Below, piece after piece: positions 36,522-45,909 of a stretch of DNA of 64,000 nt (its first letter is position 1; each line of letters begins with the position of its first letter). Origin of the DNA: PALSA-607 sp036501485 (lineage in GTDB: Bacteria > Actinomycetota > Actinomycetes > Acidothermales > Acidothermaceae). Position numbers and translations under genes: made by a program. The notes beneath the pieces were generated by a model. That model did no database searches and was not told the DNA's origin. It saw only the letters and a program-made list of their open reading frames with translations. The stretch is from contig DASYAG010000016.1 in NCBI GenBank assembly GCA_036501485.1, positions 1-64,000 on the forward strand, in the 5' to 3' direction.

Positions 36522-37508
36522 GTGCCTGCATTGAAGGTCCTGTTCATCGGTGGCACCGGCATCATCAGCTCCGCCTGTTCGCGTCGAGCGGTCGAGGTCG
36601 GCATCGATCTGACGGTACTCAATCGCGGGACGACGACCAGTCGGGCTCTGCCTGACGGCGTGCGTGTCGTTCAAGCTGACATTCGCGACCCGGCATCGGT
36701 GCGGGCCGCGCTGGGCGAAGAGACGTTCGACGTCGTCGCCGACTTCATCGCGTTCACGACGCAACACGTGCAGACCGACATCGACCTGTTTGCCGGTCGA
36801 ACCGGCCAGTACGTGTTCATCAGTTCGGCATCCGCCTACCAGAAGCCAGTAGGCCGGCTGCCGATCATCGAGTCGACGCCGCTGCGCAACCCGTATTGGC
36901 AGTACTCGCGCGACAAGATCGCCTGCGAAGACCTGCTCGTCAGCGCTCACCGATCCAGCGGTTTCCCGGCCACCATCGTGCGTCCGTCACACACCTACGA
37001 CGAGACGCTCGTCCCGTGCATGGGCGGGTGGACCGACATTGACCGGATGCGACGAGGGCTGCCGGTCGTCGTGCAGGGTGACGGCACTTCGCTGTGGGTA
37101 ATGACGCACCACGACGACTTTGCGAAGGCGTTCGTCGGATTGCTTGGCCACCCGCAAGCGATCGGCGACAGCTTCCAGATCACGTCGGATGAGTGGCTGA
37201 CCTGGAACCAGATCTATCACCTGATGGCCGCAGCAGCGGGTGTCGAGCCGGTCCTGCTGCACATCGCCTCGGACACGATCGCTGCGTTCGATCCCGAACT
37301 CGGCGCGTCGTTGCTCGGCGATCGGGCAAATTCGGTGATCTTCGACAACACCAAGGTGAAGTCGTTAGTCCCCGACTACGTCGCCGCAATCCCGTTCGCC
37401 ACCGGTGCGCGGCAGATCGTCGACTGGTACGACGCCGACCCCGCGAGGCGCGTCATTGACCCCAACATGAACGCGATCTTCGACAAGCTGGTCGCCGCAC
37501 ATTCGTAG
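36522..37508 (+). CDS. NAD-dependent epimerase/dehydratase family protein
   Basis: A 328-residue atypical short-chain dehydrogenase/reductase. The nucleotide-binding motif is GGTGIISS at the N-terminus, SSASAYQKP supplies the central Ser, and YSRDK is the catalytic YxxxK. The sequence resembles the CSP41/isoflavone-reductase-like branch of extended SDRs. It starts at GTG 36522, 9 bases after rny, with AAGGAGA as ribosome site, so it may share the rny transcript. Substrate unknown; a sugar-nucleotide is one possibility. Confidence 0.85.
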   Translation: MPALKVLFIGGTGIISSACSRRAVEVGIDLTVLNRGTTTSRALPDGVRVVQADIRDPASVRAALGEETFDVVADFIAFTTQHVQTDIDLFAGRTGQYVFISSASAYQKPVGRLPIIESTPLRNPYWQYSRDKIACEDLLVSAHRSSGFPATIVRPSHTYDETLVPCMGGWTDIDRMRRGLPVVVQGDGTSLWVMTHHDDFAKAFVGLLGHPQAIGDSFQITSDEWLTWNQIYHLMAAAAGVEPVLLHIASDTIAAFDPELGASLLGDRANSVIFDNTKVKSLVPDYVAAIPFATGARQIVDWYDADPARRVIDPNMNAIFDKLVAAHS

Positions 37509-37512
37509 GGCT

Positions 37513-37553
37513 GCACGCGCCCAGCCGCGGACGTAATCCGACGCTGGGCGTGC
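37513..37553. terminator. Convergent terminator between SDR gene and S9 peptidase
   Basis: GCACGCGCCCAGC (37513-37525) pairs with GCTGGGCGTGC (37543-37553) with a two-base bulge and a 17-base loop, between two converging genes. Confidence 0.5.
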
Positions 37554-37584
37554 GATCACGTCCACAACTCGCGACGTCGAGCAG

Positions 37585-39552
37585 CTATGACAGTTCGAGA
37601 ACGGGTACTCCCGGCGGGACGAATCCGAACACCTGGCCGTAGAACGACAGCTCAGCCTCGAGGCTCGCGATGACGTTCTGCGACTTGCGAAAGCCGTGCT
37701 GCTCGCCCTCGAACGCGAGATAGGCATGGCGAATTCCCTTTGCTACCAATGCATCACGGAACATCTCAGCCTGCGAAGGCGGCACGATCTGATCGTCGAG
37801 ACCCTGGAGTAGCAGCACCGGACACGAGACGTCGTCGACGTGCGACAGCGGTGCGCGCTCGACATAAAGGTCGTGTGCTTCAGGCAGCGGCCCGACAAGG
37901 CCATCGAGGTAGCGCGACTCGAAGTCGTGGGTGTCCTTCGCGAAACGAAGCAGTTCCGCCACTCCGAAGTAGGAGGTGCCAGCACTGAACGCGTCCGTGC
38001 CGGTAAGTGCGGCCAGCGTCGTCCAACCGCCGGCGCTGCCGCCCCGAATCCCCAGTCGCTCGCCGTCCGCGTCGCCTGCTTTTGCAAGTGCTTGTGCTGC
38101 GGCCACGCAATCTTCGACGTCGACGATGCCCCACTGGCCACGTAGCCGTTCGCGGTATTCGCGGCCGTATCCCGACGATCCGCCGTAGTCGACGTCGATC
38201 ACGCCGATGCCGCGACTAGTGAAGTACGCGTGCTCGAGATTGAGCAGCGGCGGTGACGACGAGGTCGGGCCGCCGTGCACGAACACGATGAAAGGTGGCA
38301 GCTCGCCCGCTGGCGCCTGCGCATCAGGGTTGCGCGGCGCAGAGATATGCGCGTGTACGTCGCGGCCGCCGGGACCCTCGAACGTGGCCGTGTAGGGGCG
38401 CGGCAGGTACTCCTCCGCAGGCAGGTCGTCGGCTGCCCATCGCAAGACCACGTGCTGGCCGGCCTCTAGGTCGACCCGGACAACCGCGTTCGGCAGAACT
38501 GCGCTACCGCCGATACCGGCCAGGTAGCGACCTCGGTGCGAGATCGCCGGTTGCCAGTGCGTGAAGGGCAACTCGACGTCGTCGATCACGCCGGTCGCGG
38601 GATCGAGAATGCCGACCTTCTCGTCGGCGTCGCCGTGCAGAACGACGAGTTTGCCGTCGTCGAGTACGCCGTAGTGCCGAAAGCCAAGCTGCCACAGCGG
38701 ACCGGCGAACTCTTCGTCGCGCGGGGCCAGCGCCCGCGGTTCGGTCGTGCCGGTGACATCGACGCGATAGAGGTTCCACCAGCCCGAGCGGTCACTGATT
38801 GCATAGAGGTGATCGGCGTCAACCCAAGCCGGTTCCAGCACGGATTCGTGCTGACCGCCCATGATGCTGCGCCACGACGGCACCACCCCGTCGCTGAGCG
38901 AGCCGACCCGAAGTTCCGTGCCGTCCCAGGGCATGTTCGGGTGATTCCACGCGACCCACGCCAGCTTCTCGCCGTCCGGCGAAGGAGTGGGAAATGCAAG
39001 GAATTGGCTGCCCGACACGATGACGCGTACCAAGGTTGGGTTTTCGACCGCAGACCCATCGAGCGGGACGCCGACGATCGCGCGGGTGATGCCTTCGGTG
39101 GGTGACGACGGGTCGGTGTGTTCCTCGCGCACGCACCACACTTCGCGGCCATCGGGTGAGAGCACCGGGTCGGCGTAGCGCAGCGCGGCCGGGTAGGTCG
39201 GCGCTGATGTCAAGGGCCGTGGCTCCCCGCCGCCACTATCGAGGCGATAGAGGCGTTGATCCGACCACTCGACAAATAGCAGGCCGTCGCGGAGCGGCAG
39301 GTAGCTCAAGCCGCCGTACTCGTGCACCCGGGTGCGTGCGTTCCACGGCGCCGGCAGTAGGTCGCCGCGTTCGCCCGACACGATGACCTGGCGTCCGCCT
39401 TCGGACGGCCGGCCCTCGAGCCACCAGACGTCGGGCTCCGTGTCGCCGACGACGACGGGGAAGCTGAGCCGGACGGCGCCTTTGGCGACATCTGCGGCAG
39501 TGATGGGTGAGGGCCAGGAGCCGTAGGGCATCGTCGGTGGTGTTTCGCTCAT
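37585..39552 (-). CDS. S9 family prolyl oligopeptidase/acylaminoacyl peptidase
   Basis: A 655-residue serine peptidase with an N-terminal beta-propeller (about 20-390, with TolB-like DPVLSPDGREVW and TPSPDGEKLAW) and a C-terminal alpha/beta hydrolase. The catalytic Ser506 is in GGSAGGW, the Asp in GLDDQIVPP, and the His in GEQHGFR. It cleaves short peptides, typically after Pro or from acylated ends; specificity cannot be set. No signal peptide, so it is cytoplasmic. Divergent from miaB, 79 bases apart. Confidence 0.92.
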   Translation of the reverse strand: MSETPPTMPYGSWPSPITAADVAKGAVRLSFPVVVGDTEPDVWWLEGRPSEGGRQVIVSGERGDLLPAPWNARTRVHEYGGLSYLPLRDGLLFVEWSDQRLYRLDSGGGEPRPLTSAPTYPAALRYADPVLSPDGREVWCVREEHTDPSSPTEGITRAIVGVPLDGSAVENPTLVRVIVSGSQFLAFPTPSPDGEKLAWVAWNHPNMPWDGTELRVGSLSDGVVPSWRSIMGGQHESVLEPAWVDADHLYAISDRSGWWNLYRVDVTGTTEPRALAPRDEEFAGPLWQLGFRHYGVLDDGKLVVLHGDADEKVGILDPATGVIDDVELPFTHWQPAISHRGRYLAGIGGSAVLPNAVVRVDLEAGQHVVLRWAADDLPAEEYLPRPYTATFEGPGGRDVHAHISAPRNPDAQAPAGELPPFIVFVHGGPTSSSPPLLNLEHAYFTSRGIGVIDVDYGGSSGYGREYRERLRGQWGIVDVEDCVAAAQALAKAGDADGERLGIRGGSAGGWTTLAALTGTDAFSAGTSYFGVAELLRFAKDTHDFESRYLDGLVGPLPEAHDLYVERAPLSHVDDVSCPVLLLQGLDDQIVPPSQAEMFRDALVAKGIRHAYLAFEGEQHGFRKSQNVIASLEAELSFYGQVFGFVPPGVPVLELS

Positions 39553-39631
39553 CGGCTCATTCTGGCAGTTCCCCCCAGGCGGCCGTCGAATCGGCGACCG
39601 GTTCGGGGGAGACCCTGCGTACCCTGATCAG

Positions 39632-41113
39632 GTGTCCACGCCCCAGCAGCCGCCGCGCACGTATCAGGTGCGTACCTACGGCTGCCAGATGAACGTGCAC
39701 GATTCGGAGCGGCTCGCGGGTCTCCTCGAGGTATCGGGCTACATCAAGGCGGACGCCGACGAGCTGGCCGACGTCGTCGTGTTCAACACCTGTGCGGTGC
39801 GAGAGAACGCCGACAACAAGCTGTACGGCAACCTCGGGCAGCTGTACTCGTCGAAGCTCCTGAAGCCCGGCATGCAGATCGCGGTCGGCGGCTGCCTCGC
39901 GCAAAAGGATCGCGGCGAGATCGTTCGCCGAGCGCCTTGGGTCGACGTCGTTTTCGGCACTCACAATGTCGGGTCGTTGCCGGTGCTGCTCGAACGTGCT
40001 CGGGTGGCCGAAGAAGCGCAGGTCGAGATCCTCGAGTCGCTCGACGTTTTCCCGTCGACCTTGCCGTCGAAGCGCGAGTCGGTCTACGCCGCGTGGGTCG
40101 CCATCAGCGTCGGCTGCAACAACACCTGCACGTTCTGCATCGTGCCGAGCTTGCGCGGGACCGAGAAGGACAGGCGGCCCGGCGACATTCTGCTGGAGAT
40201 CGAGACGCTCGTCGCTGACGGTGTCATCGAGGTCACGCTGCTGGGGCAGAACGTGAACTCGTATGGCGTCGAGTTCGGCGATCCGCTGGCGTTCTCGAAG
40301 CTGCTGCGTGCGTGCGGATCTATCGAGGGTCTCGAGCGCGTGCGGTTCACCTCGCCGCATCCGCGCGACTTCACTGACGACGTGATCGACGCGATGGCGA
40401 GCACGCACAACGTCATGCCGCAGTTGCACATGCCCATGCAGTCAGGATCTGACGACGTCCTGCGGCGGATGCGTCGTTCGTACCGGCGCGAGAAGTACCT
40501 CGGGATCATCGACCGCGTGCGCGCCGCCATGCCCGACGCTGCGATCACGACCGACATCATCATCGGGTTCCCCGGTGAGACTGACGAAGACTTCGAGCAG
40601 ACGTTGGACGTCGTGAAGCGGGCGCGATTCGCGAATTGCTACACCTTCCAATACTCGAAGCGTCCGGGCACGCCGGCCGCGGACATGGACGGTCAGATTC
40701 CGGCGTCCGTTGTGCGCGAGCGTTACGAGCGCCTGGTCGCGGTCGCCGATGAGGTCGCGTGGGACTCGGCGAAAGAGCAGGTCGGGCGCGTTGTCGATGT
40801 TCTTGTCGCGGAAGGTGAGGGACGCAAGGACGACCAGACGCATCGCATGAGCGGCCGCGCAGCCGACAACAGGTTGGTGCACTTCGTCGCCGCAGACGCC
40901 CGATCCGGCGACGTCGTCGCGACTCCGCCGCGACCTGGAGACATGGTCAGCGTCGAAGTGACGTATGCAGCTCCGCACCACCTCGTTGCTGACATCGTGC
41001 ACGGTGTGCGCCGCACTCGTGCTGGCGATGCCTGGGAGTCGCGGCAAGAGACTGGTGAACGCCCGCCCGTCGGCGTCCAACTCGGTATGCCCGCGTTTCC
41101 GTCTGGGGTGTGA
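39632..41113 (+). CDS. miaB: tRNA-2-methylthio-N6-dimethylallyladenosine synthase MiaB
   Basis: MiaB adds a methylthio group to i6A37 of tRNAs; MiaA, which makes i6A37, is encoded at 53.7 kb. The 493-residue protein shows the auxiliary-cluster cysteines C18, C54 and C88, radical-SAM cysteines C162, C166 and C169 (GCNNTCTFCIVPSLRG), and a C-terminal TRAM domain. Start GTG 39632. It keeps the actinobacterial recA-miaB-miaA-dapF-hflX neighbourhood. It is followed by a DinB gene 3 bases later. Confidence 0.96.
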   Translation: MSTPQQPPRTYQVRTYGCQMNVHDSERLAGLLEVSGYIKADADELADVVVFNTCAVRENADNKLYGNLGQLYSSKLLKPGMQIAVGGCLAQKDRGEIVRRAPWVDVVFGTHNVGSLPVLLERARVAEEAQVEILESLDVFPSTLPSKRESVYAAWVAISVGCNNTCTFCIVPSLRGTEKDRRPGDILLEIETLVADGVIEVTLLGQNVNSYGVEFGDPLAFSKLLRACGSIEGLERVRFTSPHPRDFTDDVIDAMASTHNVMPQLHMPMQSGSDDVLRRMRRSYRREKYLGIIDRVRAAMPDAAITTDIIIGFPGETDEDFEQTLDVVKRARFANCYTFQYSKRPGTPAADMDGQIPASVVRERYERLVAVADEVAWDSAKEQVGRVVDVLVAEGEGRKDDQTHRMSGRAADNRLVHFVAADARSGDVVATPPRPGDMVSVEVTYAAPHHLVADIVHGVRRTRAGDAWESRQETGERPPVGVQLGMPAFPSGV

Positions 41114-41116
41114 CGC

Positions 41117-41635
41117 ATGGTTGGCGATCTGGAAGATCCGCGACGCACCGAGCCGTCGTTTTTGCTTGGTGAGCGGGCGATGCTTGAGGAGTGGCTGGAT
41201 TTCCATCGGGTCACGCTGTTGCTGAAATGCGAAGGGCTCGACGACGCTCAACGCAAGGCTCGGCCGGTAGCGACTTCGCTGCTCTCTTTGCACGGACTGT
41301 TGCGGCACATGGCCGAGGTCGAAAGGAATTGGTTTCGCCGGGTGTTGACCCGCGACGCAGCTGCGCCATTCATCTGGTTCGATACCGCGATCGACGACAG
41401 TGAACTTGTGCCACTCGATGACGCCGACTGGGAAGCGGATCTCGCGGCCTGGTACGCAGAGTGCGAGCACAGTCGAGCTGCGGCCGGCGAACATCAACTC
41501 GACGACACAGGGATACGCCACGGTGAGCCGTGTTCGCTGCGTTGGATCTACGTCCACATGATCGAGGAGTACGCGCGGCACAACGGCCATGCGGACCTGA
41601 TTCGTGAGCTGATCGACGGCACCGTCGGCGGCTGA
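41117..41635 (+). CDS. DinB family (DUF664) protein
   Basis: A 172-residue four-helix-bundle protein of the DinB/DUF664 family. Three metal-binding histidines are visible: one in LLRHMAEVERNW and two in EEYARHNGHADL. Related actinobacterial proteins include mycothiol-dependent S-transferases, so a thiol-transfer role is possible but not shown. It starts 3 bases after miaB and is probably cotranscribed. Confidence 0.85.
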   Translation: MVGDLEDPRRTEPSFLLGERAMLEEWLDFHRVTLLLKCEGLDDAQRKARPVATSLLSLHGLLRHMAEVERNWFRRVLTRDAAAPFIWFDTAIDDSELVPLDDADWEADLAAWYAECEHSRAAAGEHQLDDTGIRHGEPCSLRWIYVHMIEEYARHNGHADLIRELIDGTVGG

Positions 41636-41713
41636 GCCGCCCCCGATGCGCGCATTGCGCCGAGACGTGGAACCGCGCCCGGCGCGGTAGCGTCCGAGCA
41701 GTGTCGAAATGGG

Positions 41714-43030
41714 GTGCCAGTGCGGACACGGGTGGCTTTGATTGCCGTGCTGTCGCTGATGGCTGCCGGTTGCGGGAGCCGGACGGCGGCCTCGTCGCTA
41801 AGTGGAGTGGTGCCGGCGGTGTCATCGTCGACCGCCGAGTCGCCCTCGTCGTCCGCCCCACAGTCGTCGTCCGCTGCGGATGTCTGCGTCGACCCGAACC
41901 CGACACCACCGCCACCCGTGGCGCCGGCGATTCCGAACGCGAACCACGACGGCGGGATGGCATCGGCATGGAGTCTCGACGCCGGCGAGGCGATCGTCGC
42001 GCCGGCCGGCGATGCGCGCCCAGCAGTCGACCGGCAGCAAGCGTTGTGCACCTTGCTGGCAGCCCTAGATATCAGCCACTTCGACGTCCTGGACGCCGAT
42101 TCTGGCTTCAGCCTTGTTCTCGCGAAGGTCACGATTGCGGATCAGCTACTCGCGTCGCCCATAAATTTCGGTGAAGAGGTCGGCGTGCAGTCACCACCAC
42201 CTGTGACGCCGTTTCACGCAAGGCTGGCCTGGGTCGGCGTGATAGCTCCGCCATGGATGTCGACCTGCGGACCGGACGGATTCGCGTCGACTACGCCAGC
42301 GCCTCCGCTCGTCCCGTACCAGCTGCTGATTCTCGACGCTCAGACCGGAGCTGAGGGCGTTGTCTACGGTGCTCGCGGCTATAGCCCTTGCACTGGCAGC
42401 GCAGCTTACGGGCCAGACATATCGACGTTGATGGTTGAAGCGTCGGTGCCTTGGAGATTGTTATCGCGTGATCCGGGCGGGCTGTTCGGCACCATTGAGG
42501 CGACCGTCAACAGTTGCGACAGCTACGGCGGGGGAGCGAATACCTCCGGCGCTCATCCCGGCGAACTCGAGTTCGACGTCTCCCGACCGATTGCGCAATG
42601 CGGTACTTCGCACGCAACCGTCCAGATCTTGCATGCTCCGACGGCCAGCGAGCCGCTTCCGCTGTCGCTCACGCACGCACCGCTTGGGTATGTTGACGTG
42701 GCGCCGGACGCCGGGCCCGGCACGCCACTCGATCCAACCGCCTTGCTGTGCGAGCAGTCAGTGCCTGAGGGCCAAGTTGTGGCCGCTTATTACCCGACCA
42801 CCATTGGCGAGTTGCTCGCGGCACGGGAGGGTCCACCACCGGGACACCCCTTGGTCGATAGCGACGCCAACCAATTCCCTGCATCAGCGGCGGCGGCGTG
42901 GTGCGAAGTCAAGTCTGCATCGGGATATGCAATCGACATTGTCGGCCCCGATGGCACCCACATCAGCGGCGACATCTACACGTCGACCACGTTCACAGAT
43001 ATGAGCAACGGGCCACCGACAGTTCCGTAG
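41714..43030 (+). CDS. Lipoprotein of unknown function
   Basis: A 438-residue lipoprotein: RTRVALIAVLSLMAAG then Cys is a lipobox signal, followed by a Ser-rich linker and PTPPPPVAPAIP. Eleven or so Cys in the outer part suggest disulfides. No enzyme motif is recognised. Start GTG 41714 or GTG 41720. It converges with the PASTA lipoprotein on the opposite strand, 9 bases apart; both share the style of a lipobox plus Ser/Pro/Ala linker. Confidence 0.7.
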   Translation: MPVRTRVALIAVLSLMAAGCGSRTAASSLSGVVPAVSSSTAESPSSSAPQSSSAADVCVDPNPTPPPPVAPAIPNANHDGGMASAWSLDAGEAIVAPAGDARPAVDRQQALCTLLAALDISHFDVLDADSGFSLVLAKVTIADQLLASPINFGEEVGVQSPPPVTPFHARLAWVGVIAPPWMSTCGPDGFASTTPAPPLVPYQLLILDAQTGAEGVVYGARGYSPCTGSAAYGPDISTLMVEASVPWRLLSRDPGGLFGTIEATVNSCDSYGGGANTSGAHPGELEFDVSRPIAQCGTSHATVQILHAPTASEPLPLSLTHAPLGYVDVAPDAGPGTPLDPTALLCEQSVPEGQVVAAYYPTTIGELLAAREGPPPGHPLVDSDANQFPASAAAAWCEVKSASGYAIDIVGPDGTHISGDIYTSTTFTDMSNGPPTVP

Positions 43031-43039
43031 TGCGGTTAG

Positions 43040-44320
43040 TCAGTCGAGCGGGGTAATCGTCGACGGAGGCACTGCGATGTCGAGCTTGCCTTGGCACGCA
43101 TTCATGGGTGGTTCGGAGGCGCCTGCGCCGTTGGGCACCGACCTCTGTTCGCCGGCGACAGTGACAGCCCAGGTCTTGGGCAGCACGAGGTGGTTAGTAC
43201 ACGAGCCATTGACGTCCGGGCCGTCGCGAACATCGGCCTCGAGCGGTATCCACGCCATCACCACGTTTTTCGCGGCGCTTCCGTCAAGAGCACGCGGTGG
43301 TGCCTTGGCTGTCAGAACCAGGTCGCCGGCGACGGGGAGGGTCAAGCGATTCGTGACAACGTGGCCACCCGCGTCGACTCCGACGACCGAGATCGGGCCG
43401 GTGAGAGTGCACGGCGTCGCTGCGATGTCGCGGACGTCGAGATCGGAAAATGCATCACCGGTGCCGTACTGAACGCCGTGGTAGTCGAAGGCAAGCTGGC
43501 CAAGCGAGCACGCGGGTGCGGGCAGTTGACTGAGGAGCACGTCCACTTCGGTCGTGCTCCCGATCACGCCCGCGCCAGCAGGCGGATCTTGCAGCACCAC
43601 AGTGTTAGGGCTGAGCAACGGATCAGTGACACGATCGTCGCTATAAGTCGTCATCGTCATCCCTGCCCGCGCGATGACCTCAGTAGCCTCCGCCAGGGAC
43701 AGACCTGTCACATCGGGTATTGGCGGCGAATTCGGCTTCGCACCAGGCGCGATCGCATCGGCCGACAGAAAGTTGGCCAGTTGCTGTGAAATCAGCCAGC
43801 TATGTCCACCCGCCGTCGCAATCGCGTGATCACAGCCCACCGTGCTGATCTCGAGGTCCTCGTAGTGCGTAGGTGCGCCGCGGAATTCAAATCGGAGCAA
43901 CACGTCGGGCTTGTAGAGGCAGGTCGCTGTGCCCTGGGGTGCAAGCTCCAACAGCTTCCCGATGTTGGTCGCGTCGTTTCGGCTCAGGGTCACGGGTCCG
44001 GCCCGCCCGGCAACTGCCCCCGGGTGACAAACGACAACGCTGTCGGCGCCGAGCGCAAGCAAGGGCACCGGGCCGGCGTTTTCGACCACGGGTGCGGCGC
44101 ACGGATCGGGCGAACCACTCGCAGATGCGCTGGTTACCGGCGGGCTCGCAGCAACTGAACTCGGTGCCGGCTCACTGGCCGGCGCCGTCGACGCCGCACC
44201 GGAGCCTGGGGCAAGTGAGGCAATCGGCGGCGACGAACCGGCGGCCGAGCCGGTGGTTTGACTAGCGCAGCCCGCAACGAGCAGAACGGTGAGGACGACC
44301 GCGCTGATCGGCGTCCGCAC
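43040..44320 (-). CDS. PASTA-domain lipoprotein
   Basis: A 426-residue surface protein with signal RTPISAVVLTVLLVAG then Cys (lipobox), a Ser/Pro/Ala linker, a PASTA domain (PDVTGLSLAEATEVIARAG, then VLQDPPAGAGVIGSTTEVD), and a C-terminal domain with paired Cys. PASTA domains bind peptidoglycan or beta-lactams in Ser/Thr kinases and PBPs; this copy carries no kinase. The start was set at GTG 44320 because it begins the signal peptide; GTG 44338 is the alternative. Divergent from the luciferase-like gene. Confidence 0.78.
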   Translation of the reverse strand: MRTPISAVVLTVLLVAGCASQTTGSAAGSSPPIASLAPGSGAASTAPASEPAPSSVAASPPVTSASASGSPDPCAAPVVENAGPVPLLALGADSVVVCHPGAVAGRAGPVTLSRNDATNIGKLLELAPQGTATCLYKPDVLLRFEFRGAPTHYEDLEISTVGCDHAIATAGGHSWLISQQLANFLSADAIAPGAKPNSPPIPDVTGLSLAEATEVIARAGMTMTTYSDDRVTDPLLSPNTVVLQDPPAGAGVIGSTTEVDVLLSQLPAPACSLGQLAFDYHGVQYGTGDAFSDLDVRDIAATPCTLTGPISVVGVDAGGHVVTNRLTLPVAGDLVLTAKAPPRALDGSAAKNVVMAWIPLEADVRDGPDVNGSCTNHLVLPKTWAVTVAGEQRSVPNGAGASEPPMNACQGKLDIAVPPSTITPLD

Positions 44321-44409
44321 GAGATCTCTTGCTCTCACCACACGTGGACGCGACGGGGCTGTTATCGGTTGCCTGGAAGAACGAACCTGTTCTGCGGGTT
44401 GGCCTTGGT

Positions 44410-45441
44410 GTGACCACACTCAACAACGTCCCGCTTTCTGTGCTCGATCTCGCGCCTATCCCGACTGGAACCAGTGTCGGTGAGGCGCTCCGTAGCACGA
44501 TCGCGCTCGCGAAGCGGGTCGAGCAGCTTGGCTTCGTACGGTTCTGGGTCGCCGAGCATCACAATATGCCGGGCATCGCGAGCTCGTCGCCGGCCGTGCT
44601 CATTGGGCACATCGCGGAAGCCACCAGCACGTTGCGCGTCGGATCCGGCGGCGTCATGTTGCCCAACCACTCATCCCTCGTCATCGCCGAACAGTTTGGC
44701 ATGCTCGACGCGCTGCACCCCGGACGCATCGATCTCGGCATCGGTCGTGCACCAGGTAGCGACCAGCTCACCGCACTCGCCCTTCGTCGGTCGGCGGAGG
44801 CTCTTAGTGCCGACGACTTCCCATCTCAGCTGACGAATCTGCTGCACTACTTCAGCAACGAGTGGCCGGCTGGTCATCCGTTCGCGGCGATCACCGCCGT
44901 GCCGGGTGCGGGTGCGAAACCTGACCTGTGGCTACTCGGATCCAGTGACTACAGCGCGCAGGTCGCCGCAATGCTCGGGTTACCGTTCGCGTTCGCGCAC
45001 CACTTCAGTCCAGCCAACACGCTGCCTGCGCTTGCGCTGTACCGCAGCCTGTTTCAGCCGTCACCCACGTTGGATCATCCGCACGCGATGATCGGTGTCA
45101 GCGTGACATGCGCCGAGACGGACGACGAGGCGCTTCGTCTCGCGGCACCCGCGGCATTGTCGTTCCTGCGGCTGCGAACCGGCCGACCTTCGACGTTGCC
45201 ATCGCCTGAGGAGACTTCTGCGTACACCTACACGCCAGAAGAGCGCGCCTTCGTCGACGGCCGAATAGCCACGCAGGTCATAGGTTCGCCGGCGACAGTT
45301 CGTGATGGCCTGACCGCACTACTCGATGACACCGACGCCGACGAGCTGATGATCACGACGACTACCTTCAATCCCGCCGACCGCACGCGCTCGTTCGAGC
45401 TAGTTGCCGACCTCGCGAACCTGGCATCGCGCGCTAAGTAG
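44410..45441 (+). CDS. LLM class flavin-dependent oxidoreductase
   Basis: A 343-residue luciferase-like TIM barrel protein (FWVAEHHNMPGIASSSPAVL, VGSGGVMLPNHSSLVIAEQF, DLGIGRAPGSD). These enzymes use FMN or F420, often as monooxygenases of the alkanal type; the substrate is not known. The start GTG 44410 gives MTTLNNVPLSVLDLAP, the usual family N-terminus; the longer frame from 44329 overlaps the region of the divergent lipoprotein's start. A strong terminator hairpin follows. Confidence 0.88.
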   Translation: MTTLNNVPLSVLDLAPIPTGTSVGEALRSTIALAKRVEQLGFVRFWVAEHHNMPGIASSSPAVLIGHIAEATSTLRVGSGGVMLPNHSSLVIAEQFGMLDALHPGRIDLGIGRAPGSDQLTALALRRSAEALSADDFPSQLTNLLHYFSNEWPAGHPFAAITAVPGAGAKPDLWLLGSSDYSAQVAAMLGLPFAFAHHFSPANTLPALALYRSLFQPSPTLDHPHAMIGVSVTCAETDDEALRLAAPAALSFLRLRTGRPSTLPSPEETSAYTYTPEERAFVDGRIATQVIGSPATVRDGLTALLDDTDADELMITTTTFNPADRTRSFELVADLANLASRAK

Positions 45442-45478
45442 CAGAGGGCCGGCCGCGAATTACGCGACCAGCCCTCTG
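45442..45478. terminator. Bidirectional terminator
   Basis: CAGAGGGC and GCCCTCTG form the base of a long hairpin with inner GG-CGCG/CGCG-CC pairs and an AATTA loop. It lies between two converging genes and is followed by TTACTTCT. Confidence 0.7.
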
Positions 45479-45494
45479 TTACTTCTACGGTGAA

Positions 45495-45908
45495 CTACCT
45501 CGGGGCTAGAACACCCTCTGGCCACGCAGTTTCGGTGATCGTGTTGCCTTCGATCGAGACCGTCAAAGCCTTCGACCCGTCCGCCCCCCATAGGTCGTAC
45601 GCGCCGGCCTCCAGGCCGTAGTACACGGCCGCGTACATCGTGGTCCCGCCGGGAATCTCGCGGGGATGCACGGCGACGTGCCGCCGACGGTCAGGTTCGC
45701 CGTCCGGACTGATCTCTATCTCTGCGCCGACCAAGTCGGACGATGTGTACAGCACCAACGCACCGAAGTCGTCGCCGATATCCAGCATCGTCGGCCCCTG
45801 TCCGGCCACATGGTTGTGGCCGGACAGGTGACCCGCGTGATCGTGGTCGTGATCGTGCGAGTGCGGGTGATCCTCGTGCGTGTGATCAGAGTGAGCGTGG
45901 CCGGTCAT
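45495..45908 (-). CDS. His-rich putative metal-binding protein
   Basis: 137 residues. The first 34 include 13 His, arranged as repeated HxH and HD (THEDHPHSHDHDHDHAGH), a likely nickel, zinc or copper binding tail. The rest is a small beta-rich domain (TTMYAAVYYGLEAGAYDLWG) resembling phospholipase/metal-associated beta folds without a clear family. ATG 45908 is one base after the DUF4331 gene's TAA, so this is the third gene of that operon. No signal peptide is seen. Confidence 0.78.
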   Translation of the reverse strand: MTGHAHSDHTHEDHPHSHDHDHDHAGHLSGHNHVAGQGPTMLDIGDDFGALVLYTSSDLVGAEIEISPDGEPDRRRHVAVHPREIPGGTTMYAAVYYGLEAGAYDLWGADGSKALTVSIEGNTITETAWPEGVLAPR

Positions 45909-45909
45909 G

